Shown here: positions 5,681 through 7,938 of the stretch, piece after piece | Position numbering within the stretch: position 1 is the stretch's first letter | Layout: the number at the start of each line of letters is the position of its first letter | Assembly (NCBI GenBank): GCA_025351065.1 | Contig: JANXWQ010000502.1 | Coordinates: forward strand, 1-7,938 | From: Chthoniobacter sp. | Lineage (GTDB): Bacteria > Verrucomicrobiota > Verrucomicrobiia > Chthoniobacterales > Chthoniobacteraceae | Direction of reading: 5' to 3' | Length of the DNA: 7,938 nt | The notes under the pieces: generated by a model | Seen by the model: only the letters and a program-made list of their open reading frames with translations | What the model was told of the DNA's origin: nothing | Database searches by the model: none | Made by a program: the position numbers and the translations under genes

Positions 5681-6463
5681 ATGTTTCCACTTCGTCTCGT
5701 TCTCGCCGCCACCCTCTCCTGCCTCAGTCTCCACGCCTCCGCCGCCGGGCCCGCGGAATTTTCCGTCGTGCAATCCCGCGAGAGTTTTGTCAGCGGCGGG
5801 CGGCGGATTTCCGTCGAGACCTTTGCGCCCGCCGCGCCGGGCCGTTTCCCAGCGGTGCTCGTCCTCCACAGCTCGGCCGGCACGCTCTTTGGCAAAGGCC
5901 AGCTCGAACAGTTTTCCGCAGCCCTCGCCCAGCGCGGCATGGTCGCCTTCATGGTGCGTTACTTCGACCGCACCGGCACCATCTTTGCCGGCGATGACGG
6001 GATCGAAAAAAACCTTCACGCGTGGGAGGACACGGTGGCCGGTGCGCTCGACTTTGCCTCCATCCATCCGCGCGTGCGCCGCGGCTCCATCGGCATATTT
6101 GGCTATTCGCTCGGCGCTTTTCTCGCCGTCAGCGCGGCCTCGCGCGATGACCGGGTGGACGCGGTCGCCGAACTTTCCGGCGGCATTTTCACCTACCTCG
6201 GCGGCCATCTCCGCCGCGTGCCGCCCACGCTCATCATGCACGGCACCGCCGACCAGCGCGTGGCCCCCAGCTACGCGCGCGAACTCGAACGCGTCGCGCG
6301 GCAGCACGGCGCGCAGCCCACCGTGCGACTTTTTCCCGGCGAAGGCCATGTGCTTTCCAAGCCGGCGCAGGCCCAGGCCAGCGCCGCGGCGATCTCCTTT
6401 CTCGGCGCGCAACTCGAACCAAAGCGGACGGCCAAGACCTCAGGCAAAAAATCGTTGCGCTGA
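5681..6463 (+). CDS. Secreted alpha/beta hydrolase, dienelactone-hydrolase family
   Basis: A 260-residue exported hydrolase. The ATG at 5681 gives a signal peptide (MFPLRLVLAATLSCLSLHAS, cleavage near ASAAG at about residue 22); a GTG at 5648 would put 11 extra residues with two cysteines in front and is less likely. The catalytic triad is visible and in the right order: nucleophile Ser143 in FGYSLGAF, Asp191 in HGTADQRV, and His223 in FPGEGHVLS. FPAVLVLHSSAGT (about 57-68) supplies the oxyanion-hole region and MVAFMVRYFDRTG the next strand. This matches the dienelactone hydrolase/BAAT-type family, here in an exported form. The natural substrate, probably an ester or related compound, is unknown. 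It is transcribed away from the efflux genes and towards the Tex gene, which starts 95 bp after its stop. No functional link to the efflux genes is evident. Confidence 0.88.
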   Translation: MFPLRLVLAATLSCLSLHASAAGPAEFSVVQSRESFVSGGRRISVETFAPAAPGRFPAVLVLHSSAGTLFGKGQLEQFSAALAQRGMVAFMVRYFDRTGTIFAGDDGIEKNLHAWEDTVAGALDFASIHPRVRRGSIGIFGYSLGAFLAVSAASRDDRVDAVAELSGGIFTYLGGHLRRVPPTLIMHGTADQRVAPSYARELERVARQHGAQPTVRLFPGEGHVLSKPAQAQASAAAISFLGAQLEPKRTAKTSGKKSLR

Positions 6464-6558
6464 ATTTTACCGGCCTCCGGTTGGTTTGAAAATCACGCTG
6501 CACGCGCGCGGTTGACTCCGCGTTTTCGCCGCGCATCATGCGCGCCCTTTGCCACGCC

Positions 6559-7938
6559 ATGATTGAAAAATACCTCGCCAAACTCGTCACCGAACTGAAG
6601 CTCCAGCCGCACCAGGTCGCGGCGACGGCGATCCTTTTGGAGGAGGGCGCGACGGTGCCTTTTATCGCGCGCTACCGGAAGGAAAAGACGGGCGAACTCG
6701 ACGAGGTGCAGATCACCGCGATCCGCGACCGGCTGGAGCAGCTGGAGGAGCTGGATAAGCGGCGCGAGTCCATCGTCGGCTCGCTCCTCGAGCGGAAGCT
6801 GATGACGGAAACGCTGCGCGCGAAAATCGACGCGGCGGAGACCATGACGACGCTGGAGGACATCTACCTGCCCTTCCGTCCGAAGAAAAAAACGAAGGCG
6901 ACGGTGGCGCGCGATCTAGGACTGGAGCCGCTCGCCGAGCTTTTGTGGGCGCAAGATGCGACGACTGATCCGCAGGCGGCGGCGGTCGCATTCGTCGGGC
7001 CGGAGATCGAGATCGACGCGAAAAAATACAGCGTGCCCGACGTGGCGGCGGCGCTGGCCGGGGCGCGCGACATTCTCGCGGAGCGCATCAATGACGACGC
7101 CACGGCGCGCGCGCAGTTGCGGAATCTTTATCTCACGAAAGGCGTGATCAAATCGAAGGTCATCAGCGGCAAGGAGGAGGAGGGCGCGAAGTTCAAGGAC
7201 TACTTCGACTGGAGCGAACCGGCGGAGAAAGCGCCGTCGCACCGCATCCTCGCGATCCGGCGCGGCGAGGCGGAGGGCTTTCTTTTTTCGCGGCTGATGC
7301 CGGATGAAATCGAGTCCGTCATCGTGCTCGAAAGGCTCTTCGTACGCGGCAAGTCGCCTGCGTCCGAACAGGTGCGGCTGGCGGTGCAGGATTGCTTCAG
7401 GCGGCTGCTCGGTTTCGCCATGGAAGGCGAGGCGCGCACCTTTTTCAAAAAGCGCGCGGACGAGGAGGCGATCCGCGTTTTCGCCGACAACCTGCGCGAG
7501 CTGCTCCTCGCCTCGCCGCTCGGGCAAAAGGTCACGCTCGGTATCGACCCCGGCTTTCGCACCGGGTGCAAAGTCGTGCTGCTCGACCGCCAGGGGAAAC
7601 TGCTCGCAAACGATGTGATCTATCCTGAGAAAGGCGCGCGCGATTTGGCGGAGGCGGAGGCGATGGTGAAAGCGGTGGTGACGAAATTCAAAGTCGAGGC
7701 CATCGCCATCGGCAACGGCACGGCCTCGCGCGAGACCGAGACTTTCATCCGCAAGCTCGGCCTGCCCTCGTCAATCCCGGTGGTCATGGTAAGCGAGAGC
7801 GGCGCGTCCATTTATTCCGCGAGCGATGTGGCGCGCGAGGAGTTCCCGGACAAGGACCTCACCGTGCGCGGCGCGGTCTCCATCGGGCGGCGGCTCATGG
7901 ACCCGCTCGCCGAGTTGGTGAAGCTCGACCCGAAGTCC
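6559..7938 (+). CDS. tex: Transcription accessory protein Tex (N-terminal 460 codons, cut by window edge)
   Basis: Tex is a conserved cytoplasmic nucleic-acid-binding protein linked to transcription and related to eukaryotic Spt6. The visible part has the N-terminal helical Tex domain with hallmark blocks: EEGATVPFIARYRKEKTGEL (about residues 32-51), TLEDIYLPFRPKKKTKATVA, and LGLEPLAELL. From about residue 325 it continues into the YqgF/RNase-H-like domain (LGIDPGFRTGCKV with Asp330, IGNGTASRET, VSESGASIYSASDVAREEFP, VRGAVSIGRRLMDPLAELVK). The HhH and S1 domains should follow beyond the right edge, since the family is usually about 720-780 residues. The reading frame is open through base 7938 without a stop. 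An in-frame ATG at 6538 would add seven residues; I prefer 6559 because MIEKYLAKLV aligns better with the usual Tex start. A weak TTGACT at 6512-6517 could be a -35 box for a very short leader. Confidence 0.96.
   Translation, partial: MIEKYLAKLVTELKLQPHQVAATAILLEEGATVPFIARYRKEKTGELDEVQITAIRDRLEQLEELDKRRESIVGSLLERKLMTETLRAKIDAAETMTTLEDIYLPFRPKKKTKATVARDLGLEPLAELLWAQDATTDPQAAAVAFVGPEIEIDAKKYSVPDVAAALAGARDILAERINDDATARAQLRNLYLTKGVIKSKVISGKEEEGAKFKDYFDWSEPAEKAPSHRILAIRRGEAEGFLFSRLMPDEIESVIVLERLFVRGKSPASEQVRLAVQDCFRRLLGFAMEGEARTFFKKRADEEAIRVFADNLRELLLASPLGQKVTLGIDPGFRTGCKVVLLDRQGKLLANDVIYPEKGARDLAEAEAMVKAVVTKFKVEAIAIGNGTASRETETFIRKLGLPSSIPVVMVSESGASIYSASDVAREEFPDKDLTVRGAVSIGRRLMDPLAELVKLDPKS

Noticed and set aside
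5576..6412. 278-codon open frame on the minus strand opposite the hydrolase gene
   Set aside because: Gly/Ala/Arg-rich without motifs; the plus strand carries a signal peptide and a full catalytic triad.
6469..6481. Small hairpin ACCGG-CCT-CCGGT after the hydrolase gene as a terminator
   Set aside because: The stem is only 5 bp with a 3-base loop and no real T-run follows.
6916..7571. Minus-strand open frames opposite the Tex gene
   Set aside because: They lie opposite strongly conserved Tex motifs and show no domain of their own.

Overview
The window is a GC-rich, densely coding bacterial stretch. Gram-negative envelope genes (a TolC-type lipoprotein, an RND adaptor and pump, an outer-membrane beta-barrel) show that the host is diderm. 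The style of the proteins and the mix of genes suggest Verrucomicrobiota, perhaps Opitutales, but this is a guess from general knowledge, not a placement made from the sequence. Most start codons lack a clear Shine-Dalgarno motif.

Layout, right to left for the minus strand. (1) Positions 5563-3024 carry a run of three minus-strand genes: a TolC-family outer-membrane lipoprotein, a small periplasmic protein with two PepSY-like repeats (overlapping the TolC gene by ATGA), and a secreted protein of unknown function that may have a LolA-like fold. (2) Positions 2410-3030 carry one plus-strand gene, a class I SAM-dependent methyltransferase-like protein. Its 3' end overlaps the end of the preceding minus-strand gene tail to tail by 7 bp. 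(3) Positions 2409-2185 are a divergent intergenic region holding a spaced direct repeat with a 21-bp period, a good candidate operator. (4) Positions 2184-1 carry a second minus-strand run: an outer-membrane beta-barrel of the MetA/transporter type, an RND periplasmic adaptor that seems to lack a lipoyl half-motif, and the start of an RND pump of the CzcA/CusA type that leaves the window at base 1.

Together the two minus-strand runs supply an inner-membrane pump, an adaptor and an outer-membrane channel, so the locus most likely encodes a tripartite RND efflux system, possibly for metal ions. It also has three unusual periplasmic or outer-membrane accessories: the PepSY-like protein, the possible LolA-like protein and the beta-barrel. 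The methyltransferase gene sits in the middle, on the opposite strand and with visibly lower third-position GC, as if inserted.

The plus-strand right end is ordinary: a secreted dienelactone-hydrolase-like alpha/beta hydrolase (5681-6463), divergent from the TolC gene, followed by the first 460 codons of the transcription accessory protein Tex, which runs off the right edge. No tRNA, rRNA, CRISPR array, insertion sequence or integrase was seen.
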